From positions 4,158,001 through 4,222,000 of the forward strand of contig NZ_CP049056.1 of NCBI RefSeq assembly GCF_011044155.1: DNA of 64,000 bases. The letters run 5' to 3'. The DNA comes from Pikeienuella piscinae. Lineage in GTDB: Bacteria; Pseudomonadota; Alphaproteobacteria; Rhodobacterales; Rhodobacteraceae. The position numbers were made by a program, and so were the translations under genes. Below, piece by piece: positions 1 to 8,723 of the stretch. The notes below the pieces were generated by a model. That model was not told the DNA's origin and made no database searches. It saw only the letters and a list, made by a program, of their open reading frames with translations. Each line of letters begins with the position of its first letter. Position 1 is the first letter of the stretch.

Positions 1-74
1 TCGACCGCGATCGCCTCGCCGATCCCGCGGCTGCCGCCGGAAATGAACATCGTCCGTCCCGTCAGCGCGCCCAT
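1..74 (-). CDS. SDR family oxidoreductase, N-terminal fragment
   Basis: Only the first 24 or so codons lie in the window; the gene continues off the left edge. The translation opens MGALTGRTMFISGGSRGIGE, which carries the TGxxxGIG-type glycine-rich NAD(P)-binding turn (here GGSRGIG) typical of short-chain dehydrogenases. The start codon at 74 is 12 bases past the end of the MBL hydrolase gene at 86, on the same strand, so the three minus-strand genes acyl-CoA dehydrogenase, MBL hydrolase and SDR are probably one transcript. The substrate cannot be judged from this fragment. Confidence 0.75.
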   Translation of the reverse strand, partial: MGALTGRTMFISGGSRGIGEAIAV

Positions 75-85
75 CGCTTGTCCTT

Positions 86-1165
86 TCAGGGTTTCAGAAC
101 GAACCGGTAGGCGCCGTTGGCGTCGAGTCGCCGTTCAGCCTCTCCCGTCGTCATCATGTGGTTGAGATGTGCGATCGCCTCGACCATGGCGAGGCCGAAC
201 TCGCCATCCTTGATCGGGCGTTTGTAGATCGTGTCGTAGCACTCGATGGCGGTGCGCGGCTGGTGGAGGAATTTCCTGAGCCGCCTGATCACGCCATGAT
301 GGTTGGCGATAAGCTGATCCAGCCGTTTCGGAAGGCCGGTGAAGGGCCGGTTGTGACCGGGAAGGGCGAGATGCCCCTCCCGCGCGTAAGGCTGGAACTT
401 CTTGCAGGAGGCGAGCCATTCGCCCAGCGGGTCGGCGTCCGGTTCGGTCGAGAAGACGCCGATATTCGGCGAGATGCGCGGCAGGATCTGGTCTGCGCTC
501 AGCACCACCTCGCCATCCGTCGACCAGAAGGTCGCCTGTTCCGGCGCGTGGCCGTCGCCGGTGAAGACCCGCCATGCGCGTCCGCCCATCTCGATCCGCT
601 CGCCATCTCTCAGACGGCGATAGCCGGGCGGGAGCGGCGCGACGATACGGGAGAAATTCATCGGCTCGCGCGCGCGCGCCCACTCGAGCCGGGCGGCGTC
701 CGCGCCCGCTCGTTTCATGTGGAGAAGATTCGGCGCCGAGGTCCGCTCCTGATGGTCGAGGGTCAGCATCCGCGCGAAAAGCCAGGCGGTGCGCGTGGTC
801 CAGAGGCTGGCGCCGTGCTCGGCCTGAAACCAGCCGGCGAGGCCGATATGGTCCGGGTGGTGATGGGAGGCGATTACGCGGCGAACCGGCTTGGCCGCCA
901 GCGGGCCGTTCATCAGGTCGGCCCAGATCGCCTTGGTCTTGTCGGTCTGGAAACCGGTGTCGACGATGGTCCAGCCGTCGCCGTCGTCGAGCGCGTAGAC
1001 GTTCACATGGTCCAGAGTCATCGGCAGCGGCAGGCGCAGCCAGAGGATGCGTTCCGCGACCTCGATCGCCCCGTTCGGCGCCGGTATCGCTTCGCCGTGC
1101 GGGTAAGCGAGCCCGGCTGGCAGGCGGCGGCTCTCATCGAGGGGCGCGTCGGTTCGTTGGTCCAT
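86..1165 (-). CDS. MBL-fold metallo-hydrolase
   Basis: A 359-residue protein of the metallo-beta-lactamase fold. The metal-binding signature HHHPDH is at residues 101-106, preceded by a VDTG strand (68-71) and followed by further candidate ligands in FTGDGHAPEQ and LPGHNRPF. The C-terminal 80 residues form the helical extension seen in stand-alone hydrolases of this type that sit in acyl-CoA metabolism loci. The gene starts 3 bases after the stop of the acyl-CoA dehydrogenase, so the two are almost certainly co-transcribed. A thioester or lactone hydrolase role is possible but not shown by sequence. No signal peptide is seen, so the protein is probably cytoplasmic. Confidence 0.85.
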   Translation of the reverse strand: MDQRTDAPLDESRRLPAGLAYPHGEAIPAPNGAIEVAERILWLRLPLPMTLDHVNVYALDDGDGWTIVDTGFQTDKTKAIWADLMNGPLAAKPVRRVIASHHHPDHIGLAGWFQAEHGASLWTTRTAWLFARMLTLDHQERTSAPNLLHMKRAGADAARLEWARAREPMNFSRIVAPLPPGYRRLRDGERIEMGGRAWRVFTGDGHAPEQATFWSTDGEVVLSADQILPRISPNIGVFSTEPDADPLGEWLASCKKFQPYAREGHLALPGHNRPFTGLPKRLDQLIANHHGVIRRLRKFLHQPRTAIECYDTIYKRPIKDGEFGLAMVEAIAHLNHMMTTGEAERRLDANGAYRFVLKP

Positions 1166-1168
1166 CCC

Positions 1169-2875
1169 TCAGCCTACCAGCGCTTCGGCGGAAAGCGCAT
1201 AGAGCGGGGCCGCGCCTTCGGTCGCAGCAACGAGGAGGCCCGGAATCTCCGCCATCGCCTGCCTGATGTGAAAGGCCGCGAGAGGCGCATGGCCGGGGTC
1301 TTCCGCAGCTTTCAGGAAATGCCAGCCGCCGAGAAGGAGCGCCCAGGCCCGGAGATAGGGCGCGGCGCCGGCGAAACGGTCGTTGATCTCCGGCGCGTTC
1401 AGCATCCAGTCGGTCGCCCGCGCAACCTCGGCGTGGGCGGCCAGCACCCGACGAGCGAGTTCCGAATCGCCGGAAGCTTTCGCCCCGGCTTCGATCTCCG
1501 CCAGCAGCGCGTGCGCGGCGGCGCCGCCATCGGAGAGCTTCCGTCCGACCAGGTCCATCGCCTGCACGCCGTTCGTTCCCTCGTAGATCGGGGTAATGCG
1601 CGCGTCGCGGGCGAATTGCGCGGCGCCGGTCTCTTCGATGAAACCCATGCCGCCATGGACCTGAATGTTCAGATTCGCCACCTCATTGCCGATATCCGTG
1701 GAGAACGCCTTGGCGATCGGGGTGAGGAAGGCGGCGCGCGCCTTCCAGCCCGCGCGCTCCGCCTCCGGCGCCGCGCGCGCCATGTCGGTGCTGAGGGCGG
1801 TGTCGAGGCAGATCGCGCGGGCGGTGAATGTCAGCGTCTTCATCCGCAGCAGCATCCGGCGGACATCGGCGTGGTCGATGATCGCGCCCGACCCTTCCAC
1901 CGGCGTCCGGCCCTGCTTGCGCTCGGCCGCGTAGGCAAGCGCCATCTGCGTCGCCGCTTCGGCGATCCCAAGCCCTTCCGCCGCCACGCCGAGGCGGGCG
2001 TTGTTCATCATGGTGAACATCGCCGCCATACCGTCGCCCGGCTCGCCGACAATCCAGCCGGTCGCGCCCTCGAAGGCCAGAACGGCGGTGGGCGATCCGT
2101 GAATGCCGAGCTTGTGCTCCAGGCTCACCACCTTCAGCGCGTTGCGGACGCCCGGTTTTCCGGCCTCATCCGGGATCAGCTTCGGGACGAGAAAGAGCGA
2201 GAGTCCCCTGGTCCCTTTCGACGCCTCCGGCAACCGCGCGAGCACTAAATGGCTTACATTTTCCGCGAAGTCGTTGTCGCCCCAGGTGATGAAGATCTTC
2301 TGGCCGGTGATGGCGAAGGTCCCGTCATCGTTCGGCTCCGCCCTGGTGCGGAGAGCGCCGACATCGGAGCCCGCCTGCGGCTCGGTCAGGTTCATCGTGC
2401 CGGTCCATGTACCGTCGATCAGTTTCGGCAGGTAGAGCGCCTTCAAATCGTCGGAGGCGTGATGCTCCAGCGCTTCGATCTGGCCCTGGGTGAGAAGCGG
2501 ACAGAGCGAAAGCGAAAGACAGGCCGCCGCGGTCATCTCGTTCACGACTGTGCCGAGCGTGAACGGAAGACCCATGCCGCCATGCTCGGGATCGGCGGAG
2601 ATGCCGACCCAGCCGCCCTCGGCGATGGCGCGGAAGCCTTCGGCGAATCCGGGTGAGGTGCGCACCACCCCGTTTTCCAGTCGCGCGGGATGCAGATCGC
2701 CGGCGCGCTGCAAGGGGGCGATCGCGTTCTCGACCATCCGCCCCGCCTCTTCGAGGATCGCGGCGCGCGTCTCCGCTGTCGCCTCGGCGAAGCGTTCCGT
2801 CTCAGCCAGCCGGTCGGCGGCGATGATGCGGGAGAGGATGAATTCGATCTCCGCGAGCGGGGCGCGATAGGTCAT
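1169..2875 (-). CDS. Acyl-CoA dehydrogenase, DmdC-like
   Basis: A 568-residue flavoprotein with the three-domain acyl-CoA dehydrogenase architecture plus a C-terminal helical extension. That length matches the roughly 590-residue subgroup containing 3-methylmercaptopropionyl-CoA dehydrogenase (DmdC), not the 380-residue classical enzymes. Landmarks are GGMGLPFTLG in the N-terminal helical domain, the FAD/substrate loop MNLTEPQAGSDVGALRT, GIHGSPTAVLAF, and the catalytic-glutamate motif PIYEGTNGVQAMDL. It would oxidise an acyl-CoA to the enoyl-CoA, passing electrons to ETF. It is the first gene of a minus-strand unit with the MBL hydrolase and SDR. The palindrome at 2918-2939 lies 42 bases upstream and may control it. 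The true chain-length or DMSP-type substrate is unknown. Confidence 0.9.
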   Translation of the reverse strand: MTYRAPLAEIEFILSRIIAADRLAETERFAEATAETRAAILEEAGRMVENAIAPLQRAGDLHPARLENGVVRTSPGFAEGFRAIAEGGWVGISADPEHGGMGLPFTLGTVVNEMTAAACLSLSLCPLLTQGQIEALEHHASDDLKALYLPKLIDGTWTGTMNLTEPQAGSDVGALRTRAEPNDDGTFAITGQKIFITWGDNDFAENVSHLVLARLPEASKGTRGLSLFLVPKLIPDEAGKPGVRNALKVVSLEHKLGIHGSPTAVLAFEGATGWIVGEPGDGMAAMFTMMNNARLGVAAEGLGIAEAATQMALAYAAERKQGRTPVEGSGAIIDHADVRRMLLRMKTLTFTARAICLDTALSTDMARAAPEAERAGWKARAAFLTPIAKAFSTDIGNEVANLNIQVHGGMGFIEETGAAQFARDARITPIYEGTNGVQAMDLVGRKLSDGGAAAHALLAEIEAGAKASGDSELARRVLAAHAEVARATDWMLNAPEINDRFAGAAPYLRAWALLLGGWHFLKAAEDPGHAPLAAFHIRQAMAEIPGLLVAATEGAAPLYALSAEALVG

Positions 2876-2917
2876 GTTGGCGGCCTCGATCTAGTCGTGG
2901 CGGGAAAGGCCCGCCAA

Positions 2918-2939
2918 TTGACGTTTACGTTAAAGTCAT
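2918..2939. promoter_or_regulatory. Candidate LiuR/MerR-type operator palindrome
   Basis: An imperfect 22-bp palindrome with core GACGTTTACGTTAAAGTC; 16 of 22 positions are self-complementary by hand. It lies between the minus-strand acyl-CoA dehydrogenase and the plus-strand MFS gene. It resembles the GACGTTTACGTAAACGTC-type sites recognised by MerR-family regulators of branched-chain amino acid and fatty acid catabolism in Proteobacteria. The assignment rests on resemblance only; no regulator gene is adjacent. The rest of 2876-3093 shows no gene. Confidence 0.45.
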
Positions 2940-3093
2940 TACCGACGTCGGGCAAGCGACGCTCACCCCCTGATGCGCAATGACCGCGTCCACGTCCAGT
3001 GGGGGAGGGAGAATTGGCTGTGAAAACCGGCGCGGCCGCGCAGGCCGCAGGCCGCGACTTGCCGCCGCCGTCGGCGCGCCCTAACGATTGCGG

Positions 3094-4281
3094 ATGCCGT
3101 CCCCGACCGACGATCCCAAACGCGGCGCGCTGCTGATTCCCGTCCTCTCGGCGGCGAATTTCACGATCGGCGTGGGCGCGTTCATGGTGATCGGCGTGCT
3201 TGGGCCGATCGCCGGCGATCTCTCGATGACCGAGGCCGAGGCGGGGCTGATCATCACCGTCTACGCCGTGGCTTACATGATCGGCTCGCCCCTTCTCGTG
3301 GCGTCCACGGGCGGATTCGGGCGGCGCAATCTTCTGGCGGGGGCGCTCGTCGTCTTCGCCGCCGCCGCCGTTCTGATGGCGCTCGCCGAGAGCGCGGCGG
3401 CGCTCCTGGCCGGGCGTGCGCTAGCGGCCATCGCGGCGGGCGTCGTCTCCCCCGTCGTCGCCGCCACCGCCGCCGCCTCGGCCACCCCGGAGACGCGCGG
3501 GCGGGTGCTCGCCGCGGCGTTCTTCGGATTGACGCTGTCGCAAGTCGTCGGCGTTCCGATGGGCGTCTGGGTCGGATACACCTATGGCTGGCGGGTGGAT
3601 TTCTGGGCGATCGCGGCGCTTTCGTTACTCGCAGCCGTCGCCATTCGACGATTCGTTCCGAAGGATATCGCGGCGGATCCGGGCCGGCTCGCCGATCTCG
3701 GCGCGGCGCTAGCCGACTGGCGGGCGATGCTCGCGATCTCGTTCACCACCATCTTTGTCGGCGCCGCCTATCTCTTCTACACATTCGTGGCGCCTGTCCT
3801 CGAAGCCGGTATGGGCATGGGGCGCGATGGCGTCAGCCTCTTTCTGCTGGTTTGTGGTTTCGGAGCCGTCGCCGGCAATCTGATGGCGGGGCGGCTGGCG
3901 GACAGGATCGGCCCGGCCCGGACGCTCGGTTTGCTCTGTCTCGTCGTGATTGCGGTTCTGCCGGTGTTCTCGATGCTGCCGACGCCGGCTTGGGCGCTCT
4001 ATCTTGCGGCGTTCGTCTGGTCGGCGTTCGGCTGGGGCTTTTTCGCCGTGCAGCAGATGCGGCTGTTCGCGCGCGCGCCGCAGCAGGGCGGGGTGATACT
4101 GTCCTTGAACGCCGCCGCGCTCTATCTCGGCATGTCCCTTGGCTCCGCGCTGGGGGCGGCCCTGGTCGCGTGGGTCGGGCTGCACGCGCTCGGTTGGGGC
4201 GCGTCGGCGCTCGCCGCGCTCGCGTTGCTCAACCTTGTCGTCGCGGAGCGCGCGCTCGCCCTGCGCGGCGCGGCGGCCTGA
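3094..4281 (+). CDS. MFS transporter
   Basis: A 395-residue major facilitator with about 12 hydrophobic segments. The motif-A-like loop is weak in the N-half (STGGFGRRNL) and clearer in the C-half (GRLADRIGPARTLG). The overall sequence resembles the DHA1 / AraJ-type sugar-efflux or drug-efflux group, in which the opening reads as a permease of the form GVLGPIAGDLSMTEAEAGLI. An in-frame TTG lies two codons upstream (3088); I chose the ATG at 3094. The stop is 41 bases before the Sua5 start, so the two may be co-transcribed. The exported substrate is not predictable. Confidence 0.85.
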   Translation: MPSPTDDPKRGALLIPVLSAANFTIGVGAFMVIGVLGPIAGDLSMTEAEAGLIITVYAVAYMIGSPLLVASTGGFGRRNLLAGALVVFAAAAVLMALAESAAALLAGRALAAIAAGVVSPVVAATAAASATPETRGRVLAAAFFGLTLSQVVGVPMGVWVGYTYGWRVDFWAIAALSLLAAVAIRRFVPKDIAADPGRLADLGAALADWRAMLAISFTTIFVGAAYLFYTFVAPVLEAGMGMGRDGVSLFLLVCGFGAVAGNLMAGRLADRIGPARTLGLLCLVVIAVLPVFSMLPTPAWALYLAAFVWSAFGWGFFAVQQMRLFARAPQQGGVILSLNAAALYLGMSLGSALGAALVAWVGLHALGWGASALAALALLNLVVAERALALRGAAA

Positions 4282-4322
4282 CCCGCTCGCGTTCCGGCGC
4301 AGCCGATGCTATCCGGTCATCC

Positions 4323-5288
4323 ATGAGTATTGCCGCCGAGCCGGCGCTGAAAAGCGCACCGACCCTTCGCTGGACAGCGGGGGAAATCGACAGGGCTGCG
4401 GAGACGCTTGCGCAAGGCCGACTCGTCGCCTTCCCAACCGAGACCGTTTACGGGCTTGGCGGTGATGGCGGCGCGGATGCGGCCGTCGCTGCGATCTACG
4501 CGGCCAAAGGGCGGCCGCGCTTCAATCCGTTAATACTGCATGTGGCGGGACTGGAGGAGGCGTCGGCGTTGGCCGCCTTGCCGCCCGGCGCGCGCTTGCT
4601 GGCGGAACGGTTCTGGCCCGGCCCGTTGACGCTTGTCGCTCCGGCGCGGTCCGGCGCGCCGATCTCGGCGCTCGCGCAGGCCGGGCTGTCAAGCGTCGCG
4701 CTTCGCGCTCCGGCGCATCCGCTGGCGCAGGCGCTTCTCACGGCGTTTGGCGGGCCGCTTGCGGGGCCTTCCGCCAATCCGTCGGGCGCGATCAGTCCGA
4801 CGACGGCCGATCACGTTCTCGCCGGGCTTGCCGGGCGCATCGCGGGCGTGTTGGACGGCGGCCCCTGTGTGATCGGAGTAGAGAGCAGCATCGTCGGGTT
4901 CGATGGCGACAGGCCGGTTCTGCTTCGCCCCGGCGGGCTGGCCGCGGAGACGATCGAGGCGGCGCTCGGGCGGCCGCTGGGGCGGCCGGGCGGCGCGATC
5001 ACCGCGCCCGGGCAACTGACGAGCCATTATGCGCCAAAGGCGCGACTTCGGCTCAATGCGGACGAGGCGGAGAAGGATGAAGCGCTGCTCGGCTTCGGCC
5101 CGACGCCGGGCGCCGCGCTCAACCTCTCGCCTTCGGGCGATACCGAAGAAGCCGCCGCCAATCTCTTCGCCATGCTGCGCGCGCTGGACGCGCGGGCCGA
5201 CGCCATCGCCGTCTCGCCGGTTCCTGAGCGCGGCCTTGGCAACGCGATCAACGACCGGCTGCGCCGCGCCGCCGCGCCGCGCCCCTGA
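4323..5288 (+). CDS. L-threonylcarbamoyladenylate synthase (Sua5/YrdC)
   Basis: A 321-residue protein that makes threonylcarbamoyl-AMP from threonine, bicarbonate and ATP for the t6A37 modification of ANN-decoding tRNAs. The YrdC core is at residues 20-210, with signatures AFPTETVYGLGGD, KGRPRFNPL and GPSANPSGAISPT. The C-terminal Sua5 domain follows, joined by the linker APGQLTSHYAPKA. This is the long Sua5 form, not the short TsaC form. The reading frame is open far upstream, but ATG 4323 begins the conserved part and falls after the MFS stop. It is followed 13 bases later by an FAD-linked dehydrogenase. Confidence 0.93.
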   Translation: MSIAAEPALKSAPTLRWTAGEIDRAAETLAQGRLVAFPTETVYGLGGDGGADAAVAAIYAAKGRPRFNPLILHVAGLEEASALAALPPGARLLAERFWPGPLTLVAPARSGAPISALAQAGLSSVALRAPAHPLAQALLTAFGGPLAGPSANPSGAISPTTADHVLAGLAGRIAGVLDGGPCVIGVESSIVGFDGDRPVLLRPGGLAAETIEAALGRPLGRPGGAITAPGQLTSHYAPKARLRLNADEAEKDEALLGFGPTPGAALNLSPSGDTEEAAANLFAMLRALDARADAIAVSPVPERGLGNAINDRLRRAAAPRP

Positions 5289-5301
5289 CAGGAACGGCCC
5301 C

Positions 5302-6723
5302 ATGAACCTCAGACCCGCCGCAGAGGATCTTCTCGCCGGTTTGCGCGATTTTCTCGGCCCGCCGGGCTGGCGTGCGCCCGATGACGCACCTGAGGTCTTC
5401 GTCGACGATCGCGACCGGTTCACCGGCCGTGGCGCGCTGGTGGCGCGGCCGGGGACGACGGCGGAGGTCGCGGAGGTGGTCCGCCGCTGCGTCGCCGCGC
5501 GCTATCCGGTCGTTCCGGTCTCCGGCGGCACGGGGCTGGTCGGCGGGCATCTGACGATGACCGAACCGGCGCCGGTCATTCTCTCGCTTCAGCGGATGAA
5601 TCGGATTCGCGCGGTTGACGCCGCCGATAATGCGATGATCGTCGAAGCAGGGGCGATCCTGAAGGATGTTCAGGACGCGGCCGAGGCGGCGGATCGCCTG
5701 TTTCCGCTTTCGCTCGCCTCCGAGGGTTCCTGCCGGATCGGCGGCAATCTCTCCTCCAACGCGGGCGGGGTGAACACGCTGCGCTATGGCAACGCGCGCG
5801 ATCTCTGCCTCGGGGTCGAGGCCGTGCTGCCGGACGGAACCGTATTCAACGGGCTGAAGCGGCTCCGGAAGGATAATATGGGCTATGACCTGCGCCATCT
5901 GCTGATCGGCGCGGAGGGCACGCTCGGCGTCATCACCGCCGCCGCGCTGAAGCTCTTCGCGCGCCCGGCCGAAAGCGCGACCGCGTGGCTGGCGGTCCCC
6001 GATCCGGAGGCGGCGGTCGAACTGTTGCATTTTCTGCGCCCGCGCGTTGGCGACGTGATCTCGGCGTTCGAACTGATTGACGTGGTTGGTTTCGGGTTTC
6101 TGGAGGAAGCCGGTCTCGATCGGCCGGCGCCGCTCGACCCGATGCCGAAATGGTCGGTGCTTGTCGAATGCGGCGGGCGTCCCGGTGTCGCGGAGGCGCT
6201 GGAGACGGCGCTCGGCGCGGCGTTCGAAGCCGGGTTGGCCAGTGACGGCGTGATCGCGCAGTCCCAGAGCCACGCTTCCGATTTCTGGGCGATCAGGGAG
6301 ACGATACCGGTCGCCAATCGCGCCGTCGGCGCGGTCTCCAGCCACGATATTTCGGTTCCCGTGGCGCGCGCGCCGGAATTTATCGAGCGGGCGACTGCGG
6401 CGCTCGGGGCGTTCGACGCTACGCTCCGGATCAACTGTTTCGGGCATGTCGGGGACGGCAATCTGCATTTCAACGTTTACCGGCCGAAGGGCGCGGACAA
6501 GGCCGCCTACGCCATGAAGAGCGAAGACGTGAAACGCATCGTCAACGATCTGACGCATGCGTTCGAGGGATCCGTCGGGGCGGAGCATGGTGTCGGCCGG
6601 GCGAAGACAGTCGATTTGGTCAGATATGGCGATCCGGGGCTGTTGGCGGCGATGCGGGCGATCAAGGCGGCGCTCGACCCGCATGGCGTCATGAATCCCG
6701 GCGCGGTGCTGGCCGCACTGTGA
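5302..6723 (+). CDS. FAD-binding D-2-hydroxyacid dehydrogenase (D-2-hydroxyglutarate / D-lactate type)
   Basis: A 473-residue member of the GlcD/DLD family. The N-terminal PCMH-type FAD domain shows PVSGGTGLVGGH and RIGGNLSSNAGGVNTLRYG. The C-terminal FAD-oxidase cap shows NCFGHVGDGNLHFNVY, whose histidines bind the divalent metal and substrate carboxylate, then GAEHGVGRAKT and the ending PHGVMNPGAVL. The family oxidises D-2-hydroxy acids to 2-oxo acids with electrons going to ETF or quinone. The sequence fits D-2-hydroxyglutarate dehydrogenase better than glycolate oxidase subunit GlcD, which occurs separately at 50437-51873. It converges with the HTH-TPR gene, 7 bases apart. Confidence 0.85.
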   Translation: MNLRPAAEDLLAGLRDFLGPPGWRAPDDAPEVFVDDRDRFTGRGALVARPGTTAEVAEVVRRCVAARYPVVPVSGGTGLVGGHLTMTEPAPVILSLQRMNRIRAVDAADNAMIVEAGAILKDVQDAAEAADRLFPLSLASEGSCRIGGNLSSNAGGVNTLRYGNARDLCLGVEAVLPDGTVFNGLKRLRKDNMGYDLRHLLIGAEGTLGVITAAALKLFARPAESATAWLAVPDPEAAVELLHFLRPRVGDVISAFELIDVVGFGFLEEAGLDRPAPLDPMPKWSVLVECGGRPGVAEALETALGAAFEAGLASDGVIAQSQSHASDFWAIRETIPVANRAVGAVSSHDISVPVARAPEFIERATAALGAFDATLRINCFGHVGDGNLHFNVYRPKGADKAAYAMKSEDVKRIVNDLTHAFEGSVGAEHGVGRAKTVDLVRYGDPGLLAAMRAIKAALDPHGVMNPGAVLAAL

Positions 6724-6730
6724 CACGAGT

Positions 6731-8560
6731 TCAGGCGGCGCGTCGGCGCCCCGCCGCAGCCACGGCGACCAGAGCCGGTGCGAGCCGTCGGTCGAGCTGC
6801 GCGAGCGCGGCGGAGTAGGCGGCGCGGGCTTCCCGCTTGAGGGACGCCGCGCGCTCCGGGCGCGCCTTCGCCTCCGTCTCCAGCGCTTGGCCGAGAGCGA
6901 TCTGAAATCCGGCCCAGCGGAGCGGGCCGAGCGCGACGGGCGTCATCGTCAGCGCCCGCCGGCAGAGCGCCGCCGCTTCGGCCGCCGCCTCCGCCGCCGC
7001 TTCGCCGCTCAGCGCGGCCGCCTCCGCTTGGCGCGCGCCGGCGAGCGCGCCAAGCGCCGCGGCCCATGGTTCGAGCCCGGCCTCCAGCGGGCGGGCGGAA
7101 AGCGCGGCGCGCGCCGCCGCCGTCGCTTCGGCCGCCAGCCGCGCCGCGCTCTCGCGGTCGGCGCTTGCGGCGAGTTCGGTAAGCGCCAGCGCGAGATTGG
7201 CGCGGATCGCGGCTCTGCGCGGATCTTCCGCCGCGCCCTCGCCGCCGAGCGCGCTCAGGGCGTCGCGATAGGCCTCGACCGCCCGCGCCAGTAGCGCGCC
7301 GTCGCCGCCGGCCATCGCCCGGGCGCGAAGCGCATTGCCGAGATTGTTGCGCGCCGCCGCCCAGTGCTCGGGCGTCGTTTCGCGGTCGTAAATGCTGAGC
7401 GCGGCCTGGCTTGCTATCGCCGCGTCTCGCAGCAGGCGCACGCCCTCCGCGCGAGGCGCGCTCAGGGCCGCCGCGCCGAGCGCGAGACCGAGTTCGGCCT
7501 GCGCTTCGGCCCAGCTGGCGGGTTTCGCACGGCGCGAACAGACCGAAAGCGCGTCGCGATAGGCGTCGGCGGCGGCGGAGAACAGCGTCGCCGCCTCGCC
7601 GCCTCGCCGGCGGCGGGCGAGGTTGGCGAGCGCGGTCGCGAGGTTGCTATGCGCCGCGCCCCAGCGTCCGGGGTGCGCAGTGCGGTCATAGACCTTGAGC
7701 GCGGCGCGATAGGCCGTGATCGCGCGCTCAAGCAGGGCGGCGACGGCGTCGCCTTCCTGTTTCAGAGCGAGGTCGTGCAGGACATTGGCGAGGTTGTTCT
7801 GGGTCATGGCCCATTTCTCCGGGCGTCGGTCGCGCCGCCAGTAGTCCAGATTGCGGCGAAAGAGCCGCGCCGCCGCCTGCTGGCCTTCGAGGCCGAAAAA
7901 CCGCCCGTGCCGATGAAGCGCGCCGGCCGCGGCGTTCCTCAACTCCGCCGCGGCGTCCGGCGCGAACGGGTCGAGATAGCCTGCGGCGGCCGCGAAATGC
8001 CGTTCGGCGCGCTCGGCGTCACACCCGAGCAGGGCGATCTCCGCGCGCTCCTTGCGAAATTCGATCCGCGCCGGGCCGCGCCGGGCGCGGGCCTCGGCCT
8101 CCGCCAGCAAGCCGTCCGCCTCCAGAAAGCCGGCGCGGTCCAGCGCGGCCTGCGCGGCCTGCGTTGTCGGCCGGAGCGCGGCGCGAGTACGCCCAAGGGC
8201 CGCGAGCCGCAAGCGTGACGCGTGATAGTCCTGCGCCTTTAGCCGGGCCGCCGCCCTGCGCGCGGCGCCTTCGGTGCTCGCGAGTCGTTGCAACGCCTGT
8301 TCGAGGACCGGCGCGGGCGGCGGCGTCGGGCCGAGTCCGGATTGCTCCGCGGCGTTGAACCCGAGCGCGCTGGCGAGCGCCTCCACCACGCGCGGCGCCG
8401 GCGCGCCGATCAACCCGTCCTCGATATCGGCGATTCGGTGTTCGGAAGCGCCGGCGCCGAGCGCGGCGGCGGCGAGGGCTTCGCGGCTCATACCGCGCGC
8501 CAGGCGTTTCGCCTTCACGAGCCCGCCGAAAGCGGCGCCGAAACTCAGGGAGGAACGCAT
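6731..8560 (-). CDS. HTH (XRE-type) protein with TPR-like repeats
   Basis: About 609 residues, very rich in alanine. Residues 5-70 look like a XRE/Cro helix-turn-helix (LVKAKRLARGMSREALAAAA, then HRIADIEDGLIGAP). The rest is helical-repeat sequence. Between about residues 225 and 420 four units are recognisable, each with a Trp-x5-Asn/Glu-Leu pattern: KWAMTQNNLANVL, RWGAAHSNLATAL, SWAEAQAELGLAL and HWAAARNNLGNAL. These are spaced about 60 residues apart, as in TPR arrays of bacterial regulators. An upstream in-frame TTG exists at 8581, but ATG 8560 starts the DNA-binding domain. It is probably a single-component sensor-regulator whose ligand or partner binds the TPR part; the target is unknown. 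Confidence 0.65.
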   Translation of the reverse strand: MRSSLSFGAAFGGLVKAKRLARGMSREALAAAALGAGASEHRIADIEDGLIGAPAPRVVEALASALGFNAAEQSGLGPTPPPAPVLEQALQRLASTEGAARRAAARLKAQDYHASRLRLAALGRTRAALRPTTQAAQAALDRAGFLEADGLLAEAEARARRGPARIEFRKERAEIALLGCDAERAERHFAAAAGYLDPFAPDAAAELRNAAAGALHRHGRFFGLEGQQAAARLFRRNLDYWRRDRRPEKWAMTQNNLANVLHDLALKQEGDAVAALLERAITAYRAALKVYDRTAHPGRWGAAHSNLATALANLARRRRGGEAATLFSAAADAYRDALSVCSRRAKPASWAEAQAELGLALGAAALSAPRAEGVRLLRDAAIASQAALSIYDRETTPEHWAAARNNLGNALRARAMAGGDGALLARAVEAYRDALSALGGEGAAEDPRRAAIRANLALALTELAASADRESAARLAAEATAAARAALSARPLEAGLEPWAAALGALAGARQAEAAALSGEAAAEAAAEAAALCRRALTMTPVALGPLRWAGFQIALGQALETEAKARPERAASLKREARAAYSAALAQLDRRLAPALVAVAAAGRRRAA

Positions 8561-8723
8561 TTTGACACTCGCCCGCGACAAGAACTGGAAGCTTCATCGA
8601 TTTTCGCCCGCATGGCTGGCGTTCGGCCACCGAATTCAACGCGGCATTCGTCTCGAATGCGTTCTAGCGCGTTGTCGGCGCTGGGCCGGGCCGCGTCCGC
8701 GGGACGTCAGATGAAAATCCGCG

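Noticed and set aside
158-2248. Long plus-strand open frame of about 696 codons opposite the MBL hydrolase and acyl-CoA dehydrogenase
   Set aside because: It is Arg/Gly/Ala-rich with no domain, and the opposite strand encodes two clear enzymes; high GC creates long antisense frames.
3852-4322. N-terminal extension of Sua5 in the open frame upstream
   Set aside because: It overlaps the MFS transporter and is low-complexity Arg/Ala; the family begins at ATG 4323.
8019-8639. Minus-strand Arg-rich frame of about 206 codons overlapping the HTH-TPR start
   Set aside because: Overlaps the HTH-TPR gene in another frame and has no recognisable domain.
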